Under the pieces are notes generated by a model. The model was not told where the DNA came from. It saw only the letters and a list, made by a program, of their open reading frames with translations, and made no database searches. 64,000 nucleotides of DNA from GCA-1730015 sp964583825 (GTDB taxonomy: Bacteria; Pseudomonadota; Gammaproteobacteria; Granulosicoccales; Granulosicoccaceae), in contig CAZOXM010000004.1 of NCBI GenBank assembly GCA_964583825.1, positions 1 to 64,000 on the forward strand. Reading direction: 5' to 3'. Position numbers and translations under genes: made by a program. Positions 1-8,912 of this stretch are shown here, piece after piece (within the stretch, counting starts at the first letter, position 1; every line of letters begins with the position of its first letter).

Positions 1-91
1 GATATATGAAGCACTTTAGTCAGTCGACTCATGTGACTACACTGTTTGTTCCAGTACACTAGTTCAACTTGCGGTGTGACGCCGAATCGGG

Positions 92-2338
92 TTACTGAGT
101 AGCACTGACAGATGCTGCACTGCTCCACTCCCCGTAATACAGGGAACCGTTGTGTATGACGTATAAACCGCCATCCGCACCAATCACAGCCCGATCATTG
201 TAAAGACTGACGGGCGAATAGCTGTGTCCATCAGCGCGGCTTTCAAACACCCAGTCCGGCAAGTCGACAAACGAAGTACCTGCAGCATCCACTTCAATTT
301 TCAACATGTTGTTTGACGTCCAGTTTGCCCACTCCCAGGGTTCAGCCTCACGCTGCCCGTCGCCCAGTGGTTCATCGTGCAGGCTCAGCGGAATCGCCAT
401 GCGCGCATTTCTGCCAGCACCAGCCGGTAGCCAGGCAAAAGAATGGTGTTGGTACAACGCGGGGGAGTCCGTACCGCGTTTGCCGAAGATCCGGTTGTCC
501 GCCACGATCGGATTCGCGGGATCGGACACATCGAACAGCACCAGCTTCACACCCTGATAAAACGCACCGCGACCGTCTCCCCAGCCACTGCCTTCGGCAG
601 AAACCGCATCTTTACCCACGCCCACCAGCAGGTTGTCATTCACCGGGTGCAGATATTCCGAGTAACCCGGGAGCTTCAGCTCGCCCGCAATACGTGGATC
701 GTAAGGGTCAGATAAATCCAGCACGTACAGCGGATCAGTGATTCGAAAGGTCACCAGATAGGCTCGATCATCGATAAACCGACTTGCATAGAGATTTTCG
801 TTGGGCTCGCCGATGGGCGCCGGCCGACTTTCATTCGGCAGTGTCGATAGTGTTGTAAGTCTGCCACCGCTTCCTTCGGCCAGAATGTTCAATGTCACGG
901 GTGAACCGGAACGGTTCTGATCAAAGGTAACAATCCGCAGATTGCCATGCTTTTCACTCATTCGAAACGGCTTGCGGTCTTCATACCATCCGAGGTGGCC
1001 ACTCACTGCAGCAGAACCACGAAACTCCGGCGCACCATTGTCTGTAAATCTGAACTTGTGAACCTCCGTGGTAATTTCCGGTGGATAGTAATCTACCAGG
1101 GGGCGCTGCAAACTGTCTGTGCTTACCTGATACCGATACCGGGTAGTCGCCAGATACAGTGCATTCAGGGACACATAGACAGTTTCAGACTGCCCGATAA
1201 AACAGGTATTTTCTATCGCGGCAGACTGATCGTTCAGATCGATTGTGATGATCGAAATAACGCTGGGTGACTCGTAGTACGGGAACAGAGCGTCACCCGA
1301 CTCATCAGATCCATCGGCACTGTCGGCATGCTGATAGCACTGATTGTTACTGATAACACTGCCATTGGTAGTGGCATTTCCGTCTGTCAGTGTATAGCGC
1401 GGAACAAGCTTGTCTTGCGCGGTGGTTTCGATAATTCGACGATTATCTTCCACGGTGGCGTTGTCATATGGCAGTACGATACCTTCAATGGATGGGTGAT
1501 ACCGAGTCACCAGAATCAACTGGTTGTCGATCTTTCGACTGGATATCATCTGGCCGTCAATTGTGAGGGTTCTGCCGACACTCAGGTTGCCCGCATCACT
1601 GGCATCAACCCAGCTGACCTTGGTTTGTCCGTTCATAAAGTAGTGCGGCGAACTCCAGTAGGCCCAGTCAAACGAGCCACTGGACAACAACACAAGGTCC
1701 CTGCTGTCACCATTTTTATGCAAATACATACCACTCGCGTATTCATTTAGCACCAACCGGGAAAGCTGAGCAGAGTTTTCTTTGTCCAGTCGGTAGGCAC
1801 TCAGCACATTTTGCGCTGTGCGGAATTCAAAAGCGGCGTCGGCTATTTCGCCTTCAAAGGGCACAGGCACAATGCCAACGGACTGCGTATCGAGTTCCTC
1901 GAGTGCAAACATAATATTGCCATCGCGCTTGACCCGGTCCGATTCATCGACCCCGGATTCCTGCACATTGGTGTCACTGAATCTTGAGCCGATGGCACCA
2001 TCTGCATTGGAATCGGTGGCCGTATCAGCTGTGGATTCGAGCGCAACCGGCAGCATATCGATAGCTACCCCGCCGCCGGAACCATCCTGCACATTGGTGT
2101 AATAGTCGAGCATCGCGCTGCGAATGACCGAATCGGCAGCAACCGTCTCAAGCGCAGGATCAGACGATACCGATGGCTGACCGCCGGGGTCTTGCCCGTT
2201 GTCGGGTTGCCCGTTGTCGGGATCAGGCGCCTGCGAGGAGATACTGGATCCGCCGTTGCAGCCTGACAGGGTTGCAGCGCACAGAAAAATGCCAGCGAGT
2301 GTGAGGGGGAGTCGGCGGCTCCGATTGAAATGGTTCAA
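92..2338 (-). CDS. secreted beta-propeller domain lipoprotein
   Basis: The 748-residue product starts with a basic, hydrophobic signal ending in LSGC (Cys27), a clear lipobox, so it should be a lipid-anchored envelope protein. A low-complexity stretch rich in Pro, Asp, Asn, Gly and Gln follows (about residues 37-55). The rest matches the family of secreted proteins with a C-terminal beta-propeller domain: repeated motifs such as VDASDAGNLSVGRTLTIDG, YVLDLSDPYDPRIAGELKLP and LFDVSDPANPIV are typical blades of that family. No catalytic residues are evident, so a scaffold or binding role is inferred; the ligand is unknown. It is transcribed away from the DUF6502 gene at 2517, and the AT-rich region between them holds two matching inverted repeats, so the two may be co-regulated. 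Family call is confident, function is not. Confidence 0.8.
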   Translation of the reverse strand: MNHFNRSRRLPLTLAGIFLCAATLSGCNGGSSISSQAPDPDNGQPDNGQDPGGQPSVSSDPALETVAADSVIRSAMLDYYTNVQDGSGGGVAIDMLPVALESTADTATDSNADGAIGSRFSDTNVQESGVDESDRVKRDGNIMFALEELDTQSVGIVPVPFEGEIADAAFEFRTAQNVLSAYRLDKENSAQLSRLVLNEYASGMYLHKNGDSRDLVLLSSGSFDWAYWSSPHYFMNGQTKVSWVDASDAGNLSVGRTLTIDGQMISSRKIDNQLILVTRYHPSIEGIVLPYDNATVEDNRRIIETTAQDKLVPRYTLTDGNATTNGSVISNNQCYQHADSADGSDESGDALFPYYESPSVISIITIDLNDQSAAIENTCFIGQSETVYVSLNALYLATTRYRYQVSTDSLQRPLVDYYPPEITTEVHKFRFTDNGAPEFRGSAAVSGHLGWYEDRKPFRMSEKHGNLRIVTFDQNRSGSPVTLNILAEGSGGRLTTLSTLPNESRPAPIGEPNENLYASRFIDDRAYLVTFRITDPLYVLDLSDPYDPRIAGELKLPGYSEYLHPVNDNLLVGVGKDAVSAEGSGWGDGRGAFYQGVKLVLFDVSDPANPIVADNRIFGKRGTDSPALYQHHSFAWLPAGAGRNARMAIPLSLHDEPLGDGQREAEPWEWANWTSNNMLKIEVDAAGTSFVDLPDWVFESRADGHSYSPVSLYNDRAVIGADGGLYVIHNGSLYYGEWSSAASVSATQ

Positions 2339-2411
2339 TTGCTTATCCTCTGGTCTGTGAACGATAAACTGCCCGACGTACAGGCAAAAATTGTACTCTC
2401 GATATTATATT

Positions 2412-2490
2412 TGGGATATTATTCCCATATACAATCACTAAATTATCGTTTGGTCAAGTCGATTCTTGAATTATGGGAGGTTTTTCCCAT
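2412..2490. promoter_or_regulatory. pair of TGGGA-N6-TCCCA inverted repeats in a divergent promoter
   Basis: The divergent intergenic region 2339-2516 is strikingly AT-rich compared with its neighbours. It carries two copies of the same dyad: TGGGA-N6-TCCCA at 2412-2427 and ATGGGA-N6-TCCCAT at 2473-2490. Their centres are 62 bp apart, about six helical turns. Arms and spacer length are conserved while the spacer sequence is not, which is what an operator for a dimeric regulator looks like. The bound protein is unknown; the adjacent DUF6502 protein is one candidate. Confidence 0.5.
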
Positions 2491-2516
2491 CAAAGCAGAT
2501 CTAATCATTTAAACTG

Positions 2517-3362
2517 ATGCCTATGGCCACGAATTCCACCAATGCGCTTACTTCAGCTGTCAGAAGATTGCTCCGCCCTCTGGTTCGGCTGCTGCTGCGC
2601 AACGGTATGGCCTATGCCGACTTCATCGCCCTTGTGCGGCGGGAATTTGTCGAAGCGGCGGCGCAGGACTTTTCCCTGCCGGGCCGGAAACAATCCGTTT
2701 CGCGGGTGTCGGTCATCACTGGTATCAATCGCAAAGAGGTAAAGCGGATACTGGACGACCCGGAGGAAATCTCACCACCGGAGAACAATCGAGCCGCGCG
2801 CGTGATCAGCGGCTGGATGCGGGATGACGAATTCTGTGACAAACAGGGAAACCCGCAGCCACTCAGCTGGGGCCTGCACGACTCCACACCAAGCTTCGAG
2901 TCGCTGGTAAAAAAACACAGCGGTGATATGCCGGCGCGCTCGGTGCTCGATGAACTAGTCAGAGTCGGTGCAGTTACGCTTGAGAGTCACCAGGTAACGC
3001 TTACTGCAACCGGCTACATCCCTGCCGCCAGCAATGAAGAATTGCTGCGCTTATCGGGTGTCGGCATTGCGGATCTTGTTGCAACAATCGACTACAACCT
3101 CAACCCCGATAGCGAGCAGACCAGGCTGCAACTGAGCGTAGCCTATGATGATGTGCCAGCTCAGGGCGTCGAACTTTTCCGAAATCTCAGCAAGGAAAAA
3201 TCCATTGAGCTGCTCAACTACCTCGATGGTTTTCTGGCAACTCAGGACCGGTCAGTCAACCCCGCCGTTGAAGGCGATGGCCGCTACCGTACCGGCCTCG
3301 GTCTCTACTACTTTGAAGAACCGATCAACGATTCGACAACAAAAACTTCGGGTGACGACTAA
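2517..3362 (+). CDS. DUF6502 family protein
   Basis: This 281-residue protein matches the DUF6502 family: an N-terminal segment RLLRPLVRLLLRNGMAY followed by a region reading like a helix-turn-helix (SVSRVSVITGINRKEVKRIL, about residues 60-79), and a second predicted winged-helix-like part around residues 135-175. No signal peptide or membrane segment is visible, so it is cytoplasmic. A DNA-binding role is an inference from the helix-turn-helix appearance; members of the family are uncharacterised. A second ATG lies six bases downstream and no strong Shine-Dalgarno sequence precedes either. The stop codon overlaps the next gene as TAATG, so the downstream lipoprotein is probably translationally coupled. 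Confidence 0.7.
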   Translation: MPMATNSTNALTSAVRRLLRPLVRLLLRNGMAYADFIALVRREFVEAAAQDFSLPGRKQSVSRVSVITGINRKEVKRILDDPEEISPPENNRAARVISGWMRDDEFCDKQGNPQPLSWGLHDSTPSFESLVKKHSGDMPARSVLDELVRVGAVTLESHQVTLTATGYIPAASNEELLRLSGVGIADLVATIDYNLNPDSEQTRLQLSVAYDDVPAQGVELFRNLSKEKSIELLNYLDGFLATQDRSVNPAVEGDGRYRTGLGLYYFEEPINDSTTKTSGDD

Positions 3363-4567
3363 TGCAAGCCCCCGCAAATCGATCACTGTGCAATATCGGC
3401 CTGTGCAGTATTTTACTGGCCCTTGTAATCGGCGGTTGTTCCGGTGGCATTTCCGGTACCGGCGACGGCCCGATCATTATCGATCCGGATGCCGATGTCA
3501 GTACTGACGGTAACGGAGTAACCGAAAGCACCGCAGACAGTGTGGCCACACAGCAGTACTTTCCGGTTTTGCTGCTGAACGGACCGTCATCCTCCCTGAC
3601 AGCTACCATGCGACGGTTGAGCTCGCAGTCCCGCTCTACTATCACAGCGACTCTCGATGCGCGCATACAGTCGTATGCGGATACCGCTTCACAGATCGCA
3701 CTGGAGTTGTCCGGAATTGAATCAGCACTGGTAGCTGAACTGGACTTGTGCACTGGCAGTGGTGTGTGCAGCGCTATTCCCGCCTCAGTCAGCGTTCAAT
3801 CGGATCCCGGTGGCGGAGACCGCACATTCAATGCCGTACAATACAGTCAGGGACTATCTGGCTACTTCGACAATCACCTGGTTTATACTCGCGAAAACGG
3901 TGATCAGGTCGAGCTGCGCTGGACTAACAACAACGACTACCTTTCTCTTTTTACCGACACCACGACACATACAAGTTATGCATTGATTGAAAATCAACGA
4001 CCGGCCATCACCTTCCGGCAACTGAGTAAGTTTGAAAATGCACTCACCCAGGTGACGCTTGCTTCAACCGCCGATAACACCACCCTCATTGAGGCGGATC
4101 TGTCCGACTGGCATGTAAAAACCCGAACCGACAGTGACGGCGGCAGAATTCTCTATGCCATCGACGCTACCGACACTACTGTCCGCAGAGAGGCGCTGCT
4201 GCCGAGCAGCGATATTGTACTGACTGAAACATGTGAACTGCCCAACTGTGAGTGGCAGCCACAACACAGTGACACCTCGGAGGTATTCGCCGACAGTGAG
4301 TCAGACGTTGGTGACTTTTCCGCGTCCTACATCAATTCACCCCCGGGCATCGATTTGGCGCAACCCGCAGACAGATTTGTGATAGCGACTGCTGCCAACG
4401 GAGCATCCCCGTTACTGCAATCAATTGTGTGTGGCGCTACCACCGTGCTGAATTTTCAACGGATATTTTGTTTCACACCCACACCGCTTGAAACAATTGA
4501 TAACTTTATTTACCAAGAGGTTATTACCGATGGCGAAATTATCTATCGCCAGGTGCAGACGCAGTAG
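3362..4567 (+). CDS. hypothetical lipoprotein coupled to DUF6502
   Basis: The 401-residue product has a signal peptide ending in the lipobox IGGC (Cys26), followed by Gly/Asp-rich sequence, so it is a predicted envelope lipoprotein. The mature part is rich in Thr, Ser and Asp with a few Cys pairs (LDLCTGSGVCSA, ETCELPNCEW). No known domain is recognised. The start codon overlaps the stop of the DUF6502 gene (TAATG), implying co-expression. The DUF6502-lipoprotein pairing suggests the lipoprotein is a target or partner of that protein, but this is only context. A broken OmpA-like sequence follows immediately. Confidence 0.65.
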   Translation: MQAPANRSLCNIGLCSILLALVIGGCSGGISGTGDGPIIIDPDADVSTDGNGVTESTADSVATQQYFPVLLLNGPSSSLTATMRRLSSQSRSTITATLDARIQSYADTASQIALELSGIESALVAELDLCTGSGVCSAIPASVSVQSDPGGGDRTFNAVQYSQGLSGYFDNHLVYTRENGDQVELRWTNNNDYLSLFTDTTTHTSYALIENQRPAITFRQLSKFENALTQVTLASTADNTTLIEADLSDWHVKTRTDSDGGRILYAIDATDTTVRREALLPSSDIVLTETCELPNCEWQPQHSDTSEVFADSESDVGDFSASYINSPPGIDLAQPADRFVIATAANGASPLLQSIVCGATTVLNFQRIFCFTPTPLETIDNFIYQEVITDGEIIYRQVQTQ

Positions 4568-4580
4568 CGAGTGTCGGTGA

Positions 4581-4838
4581 TTTGACCAGGCCGAACTGGT
4601 ACTCGCCGCACATACCGACAGCAAGGGACCGGTCGACTTCAATCGGCAATTATCGGAGCGACGGACACAGGCGGTTAAACAGTATCTGATTGCCGGCGGC
4701 ATAAACGCCACAGCAATCCGCACGAAGGCCGTCGGTGAGACCAGACCTGCTCAGACAAACAATACAAGCGAAGGACGCTTTACCAACCGTAGAGTAGAAC
4801 TGACGGCAGGTAATCTGTTCCGAAAATCTGAACGCTGA
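4581..4838 (+). pseudogene. orphan C-terminal fragment of an OmpA-like domain
   Basis: Read in frame from 4581 to the stop at 4836-4838, this stretch encodes the second half of an OmpA/MotB peptidoglycan-binding domain. AAHTDSKGPVDFNRQLSERR, then AIRTKAVGETRPAQTNN and NRRVELTAG, follow the family pattern GHTD...N..LS..RA...YL...G..RV.GE..P...N....R..NRRVE. An in-frame stop lies at 4578-4580, there is no ATG, and the first half of the domain (the FDFD..L segment) is absent. It is also in a different frame from the lipoprotein gene ending at 4567. It is best read as the remnant of a truncated OmpA-family gene. Confidence 0.7.
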
Positions 4839-4949
4839 CGCGGCTCAGGGCATGGCGTGTCGGCCGGGCAATAATATTGCCGACAGCACACCATGCGATC
4901 GGCGCTTTTGTTGCAAGATTCCCCGCTCCCGTTTTTCTATTTGAATCTC

Positions 4950-5786
4950 ATGTCGATTGAACAAATCATCGTCATCGCTCTTATCCAGGGCCTGACAGAA
5001 TTTTTACCCGTGTCTTCCTCCGGACACCTGGCGCTGGTTCCGGTACTCACAGACTGGGAAGATCAAGGCGTGATTACCGATGTGATGGTCCACGTGGGAT
5101 CACTGTTTGCCGTGATCGTCTACTTCTGGCGGGACGTGCTTAACCTGTTATCAGGCACCTGGGACCTGGTCCGTTTTAGAAACACCCCGCACGCCCGTAT
5201 GGCCGGTTACATTGCGCTGGCGACTATCCCGGCCCTGGCGTTCGGCGCCCTGCTCAAGCTCACCGGGACACTCGATGCGATTCGTGCCGACACGGTTCGA
5301 GTGGCAAAGATAATTGCCTGGACGGCGGTGATCTACGGCATTCTGCTGTGGGTGGCAGACGTCGTCGGTCGCAGGGTTAAGCGCATGGAAGATATGACGC
5401 TGGCACCTGCCATCACTATCGGCATCTGTCAGGCATTGGCACTGATCCCCGGCACCAGCCGCTCCGGAGCGACCATGACTGCTGCTCGATTTCTCGGATT
5501 CGAACGGGCGGAAGCTGCCCGTTTTTCATTTTTACTCGGCATCCCGGCAATCGCTGCAGCGGGCAGTTTCACCGCGATAGAAGCGGTGCAACTCGGTGGC
5601 GGCATACCCACACATGCGATCTGGGCAGCGTTTCTGACCTTTTTTGCGGCCATCGCTGCGATCAGCCTGCTCATGGCACTGGTCAAGCGCATGGGGTTTT
5701 GGATTTTTATGGTCTACCGACTGGCTCTGGCGGCCGTATTATTTGCATTAATATACGAATGGGTTCCGGGTTTTTCTCTCGCCTAG
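4950..5786 (+). CDS. uppP: undecaprenyl-diphosphatase
   Basis: Integral membrane enzyme that dephosphorylates undecaprenyl diphosphate to recycle the lipid carrier for peptidoglycan and other surface polymers. Both family signatures are present: EFLPVSSSGHL near the N-terminus with its active-site Glu and Ser, and the second motif LIPGTSRSGATMTAARFLG. About eight hydrophobic segments are visible. The chosen start gives 278 residues beginning MSIEQIIVIALIQGLTE, the usual N-terminus; an upstream in-frame ATG at 4893 would add 19 residues with no family counterpart. Neither start has a strong ribosome-binding site. It is a single-gene unit between the OmpA remnant and a PilZ gene. Confidence 0.93.
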   Translation: MSIEQIIVIALIQGLTEFLPVSSSGHLALVPVLTDWEDQGVITDVMVHVGSLFAVIVYFWRDVLNLLSGTWDLVRFRNTPHARMAGYIALATIPALAFGALLKLTGTLDAIRADTVRVAKIIAWTAVIYGILLWVADVVGRRVKRMEDMTLAPAITIGICQALALIPGTSRSGATMTAARFLGFERAEAARFSFLLGIPAIAAAGSFTAIEAVQLGGGIPTHAIWAAFLTFFAAIAAISLLMALVKRMGFWIFMVYRLALAAVLFALIYEWVPGFSLA

Positions 5787-5890
5787 GTGCTATATCTAGC
5801 GGTACTAAGAACACAAACGGAGCGGGATTGGAACCGACGGGAAAATCGTCGATGTCGTCGCGCTAACTGGCCTGGAGAAATGGATGTCTG

Positions 5891-5906
5891 CCCGCAGCAT
5901 TGCGGG
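5891..5906. promoter_or_regulatory. short hairpin upstream of the PilZ gene
   Basis: CCCGCA-GCAT-TGCGGG is a perfect six-base-pair stem with a four-base loop, ending 31 bases before the PilZ start codon. No T tract follows, so it is not a typical terminator; it may be a leader structure or chance. Confidence 0.3.
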
Positions 5907-5937
5907 TGTACATGACTAAGGAACTCATTCCCGAACT

Positions 5938-6339
5938 ATGACCTTTACTGAAAGAAGAAAAAATAAAAGGGTGGCGGATGCACTGGCACTGAGCATCCAG
6001 CCGGAGGCGGCGATGGGGCCGGATCACTGCTCGACGACGACCTATGTGGTGAGACTCAGCACCAATGGCATGCGACTGTGCTGCGATACCAGGCTGCCGA
6101 CGGATACACCCGTTCGGGTAGCGTTGCATCTTCAGTCGCAAGAAGTCCCCGTCAGTGTGCGGGCGCAGGTCGTCCATTGCGCTGAACGCCGGACTGCAAC
6201 CTGCAGCAGCCAGTACGACACCCGGTTGATTTTCACAGAAATGGACAGCACCACCCGAACACTGCTTGAAACTCACATCGACCAGGTGATTCGACAAACG
6301 CAGGTAATCAAAGAGCTACCGTACCGGCAGATTGCATAA
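5938..6339 (+). CDS. PilZ domain protein (predicted c-di-GMP receptor)
   Basis: A 133-residue protein made of a single PilZ domain. The c-di-GMP-binding arginine motif is at the N-terminus (ERRKNKR, residues 5-11) and the second signature, normally D/NxSxxG, appears as RLSTNGMRL around residues 38-46, so ligand binding is plausible. There is no partner domain or membrane segment, so it probably acts as a soluble adaptor. It shares the signalling molecule with the GGDEF-EAL protein at 40518, but the two genes are not linked. The plus-strand gene converges on the selD fusion gene. Confidence 0.82.
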   Translation: MTFTERRKNKRVADALALSIQPEAAMGPDHCSTTTYVVRLSTNGMRLCCDTRLPTDTPVRVALHLQSQEVPVSVRAQVVHCAERRTATCSSQYDTRLIFTEMDSTTRTLLETHIDQVIRQTQVIKELPYRQIA

Positions 6340-6409
6340 CGACAACCAGCCCGTCATTGATTTCATCACCGGCAGAAATCCAGCGGCGTTTCAACCGGGC
6401 ACCAGTGGT

Positions 6410-8569
6410 TTACTCAATCACCACGGCTGCTGTCGTATGCTCAATTCTGCCGACGATAGCGGCATCGCCGCCGAGCGCTTCAACAAAGCGCAGTGCCTCC
6501 TCCGGTGCAATCGCAATCAATAAACCACCACTGGTCTGAGGATCGATTAACAAGTCCACACAACGCTGCGACAGGCTGTCTGCCATTGAACAACGCAGCA
6601 ACAGCGGTTGTAACTGCGGGTACAGCGTCGATCTGACGCCCTGCTCCGCCAGTGTCAGCGCACCCGGTAATAACGGTATTTTACCCAGCTCCAACACGGC
6701 ACCGATACCATTGTCGTGATCGCCGATCATCTCCAGCAAATGACCTAACACACCAAAGCCGGTGATATCAGTCACAGCAGAGGGCCGGTGTTTGACAAGC
6801 TGCGCGGCGGCCTCGCGGTTTGACTGCATCATCGAATCAAACGCGGCATCGACCGCGATCGATGAGGCTGTCGCCTGCATGTCTGCCGCCAGAATTACAC
6901 CGGTGCCTATCGGCTTGGTCAGTACCAGCACATCACCGACACGAAGCGTGTTTTTTCTCCACAGTGCCGATTCGTACGCCTCGCCATTGGCGACAATGGC
7001 GATATGGTCCTCCATGCCTTCCGTGCTGTGCCCCCCGGCAAGCACCACCTGTTGCTCCTGCAGGGCATCTGCGATCCCGGTCATTAACAGGCGATGGTCG
7101 CGCTGCTGCAGCCTCGGGTGTGCAAAAGCGATATTGATCCACACCTGCGCAGTTACTGGTGTCGCTCCCATCGCGTAGAGATCACTCAGAGCATGGTTTA
7201 CGCAGATTTTCCCGAATCGCCAGTGATCGGCGGTAAAGCTGCGAAACCCATCAATACTTTGAACAGCAGCCATGCCATCGGACACCCGCCACAAGCTTGC
7301 ATCCTCCGCATTGTTCAGCGCAGGAGTGACAGAATCCATTGTATGCAGCGACAGTCCCTTTAAATTCGACTGCAACAGCGCCGGGCCCAGCTTGCTGCCA
7401 CAGCCGGCACAATGCATGGGCATTTCACTGTCTGAGTCCATTGATAACTTTGCACCCGGCTCGTTTAATCGGCGCATAAATTTTTTATCAATATGGTCTT
7501 TAAGTTTCCAGACCCATGCACCAGCTGCGACAAAACCGTTGCGACAGCCCACCGCCGACTTGTTGCCAAGCGATAACAACGACAGGAAGTCGGACTGCAG
7601 TCGCACTGCTTTGCCACGGCCCTGCCTGAACGCGGCGCGCAAATTTTCAACCAGAAAAGGTGCCTGTCTGACCGCGTAGACACCTGCCTTCGGGCGAGGG
7701 TCGTGCAGCATGTCGGCGCAATCCCCAACCGCAAACACCTCCGGGTGGCTGTGGCTGCGAAGAAACTCATCCACTGCAACAAAGCCTCGCTCGCTGGTTT
7801 GCAGGTCGGACTGCCTGAGCCATTCAGCCGCACTGGCACCGGTGCACCAGATACTCTGATCGAGCGCCAGCGTTTTATTATCATCACTGCGCAATCCCGA
7901 AGCGTTCACTTCGGCAACCCTGAACGACGGATGCAGCGAGACTCCGGCCCGCTTTAGTCGATCCTCCACAACACGAACAACCTTATCCGGGTAACCGGGT
8001 AACACATGAGCGTGAGGGTAAATAAGGTGATACTGCAGCTGACTGACCCGATGCGCCATGGCAAGTACTAACTCAACACCGCCCGCACCGGCACCAATGA
8101 CTCCCCAGTCAGTACCGCTCTGCTCCTGTGATTTTTCCAGCAACCCGTGCCACGTCGCCGCGAACTGACTGACCGGCTTCACACCGACCGCATAGGTATC
8201 TGCTCCGGCAACGCGCTTATCAGGAGTCGATCCGACGTCAAGGCTCAGCGTGTCATAGGCGATATCGAACTGCCCGAATCCTTCAACCGACTCGACGTGC
8301 ACCACCTTGTTCTGCACATCCAGTCCGTACACTCTTCCCCTGATGTAGCGGATGTTGGCCCACTGGCACAGACGGTTAAGATCGATGTGGGCTTCTTCAT
8401 AGCTGTAGTGACCGGCTACAAAGCCCGGTAACATGCCCGAATAGGGTGTCAGGGTTTGCTCGGACACCAGCGTAATACGAACGTCCCTGATCGGCCGCAT
8501 TGCAAGTGTTCGTATGGCCAGCGCGTGCGTGTGACCACCGCCTACAAACAATAAGTCTCTTTCACGCAT
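6410..8569 (-). CDS. selD: FAD-dependent oxidoreductase / selenide,water dikinase fusion
   Basis: A two-domain protein of 719 residues. The N-terminal 370 or so residues are an NADH-dehydrogenase-II-like FAD/NAD module, with the first Rossmann motif LLFVGGGHTHALAIR, a second GVIGAGAGGVELVLAMA and the C-terminal FAD contact VFAVGDCADM. The C-terminal half is SelD, which makes selenophosphate from selenide and ATP; the motif HCAGCGSKLGPALL keeps the catalytic Cys and Lys, with Ser replacing the second Cys of the E. coli CGCK motif. Late motifs VTDITGFGVLGHLLEM and LIDPQTSGGLLIA are intact. This fused architecture is known in bacteria. The start at 8569 puts the FAD motif near residue 7; a start 45 bases upstream is possible. 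No selenoprotein or selA/selB lies in the window. Confidence 0.93.
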   Translation of the reverse strand: MRERDLLFVGGGHTHALAIRTLAMRPIRDVRITLVSEQTLTPYSGMLPGFVAGHYSYEEAHIDLNRLCQWANIRYIRGRVYGLDVQNKVVHVESVEGFGQFDIAYDTLSLDVGSTPDKRVAGADTYAVGVKPVSQFAATWHGLLEKSQEQSGTDWGVIGAGAGGVELVLAMAHRVSQLQYHLIYPHAHVLPGYPDKVVRVVEDRLKRAGVSLHPSFRVAEVNASGLRSDDNKTLALDQSIWCTGASAAEWLRQSDLQTSERGFVAVDEFLRSHSHPEVFAVGDCADMLHDPRPKAGVYAVRQAPFLVENLRAAFRQGRGKAVRLQSDFLSLLSLGNKSAVGCRNGFVAAGAWVWKLKDHIDKKFMRRLNEPGAKLSMDSDSEMPMHCAGCGSKLGPALLQSNLKGLSLHTMDSVTPALNNAEDASLWRVSDGMAAVQSIDGFRSFTADHWRFGKICVNHALSDLYAMGATPVTAQVWINIAFAHPRLQQRDHRLLMTGIADALQEQQVVLAGGHSTEGMEDHIAIVANGEAYESALWRKNTLRVGDVLVLTKPIGTGVILAADMQATASSIAVDAAFDSMMQSNREAAAQLVKHRPSAVTDITGFGVLGHLLEMIGDHDNGIGAVLELGKIPLLPGALTLAEQGVRSTLYPQLQPLLLRCSMADSLSQRCVDLLIDPQTSGGLLIAIAPEEALRFVEALGGDAAIVGRIEHTTAAVVIE

Positions 8570-8912
8570 TTTCTCAATAACTTGTGTGGATCGTCCGAGT
8601 TGGACAAATACCATTGCCGATCATTCGCATTGACTGAATTTTTTTGCAATCAACAGAGATCACACAGACTGACGGCACACAGGCGATCAAGCGGCTGCAC
8701 AAAGCAAGTCCGAAGAGACTTCAATCGTTAACGCAGTAAATGTCAGCATCGCGCCATAGCGACTTGTGGCGCAGACAGTCCATGATGACCAATACACGCC
8801 AACAGAATGCCATTCTAATCGGACATTCGCCAAATCAATTCAAAGTATCAGTGACGGTGCAAATTGCAACCGGCGCCTGTAAGCGGATGCTGCGACTGTT
8901 CTGCGTTCGCTA
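8570..8912. other. intergenic stretch without a recognisable gene
   Basis: This is the space between the selD fusion start and the end of the small membrane-protein gene. I see no convincing coding sequence, tRNA or riboswitch. One short dyad, AAGTC-N6-GACTT at 8706-8721, has no T tract. The selD promoter should lie at its left end. Confidence 0.5.

Noticed and set aside
313..741. Plus-strand frames inside the beta-propeller gene
   Set aside because: They are shadows of the conserved minus-strand coding sequence and have Arg/Pro/Cys-rich antisense composition.
5815..5850. tRNA-like GGTTCCAATCC on the minus strand, like a T arm
   Set aside because: The flanking bases do not form a five-base-pair T stem and no D, anticodon or acceptor stem could be found.
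8570..8912. Possible selC tRNA near selD
   Set aside because: No long acceptor or extra arm and no TTCGATTCC-like T arm could be found in the stretch.
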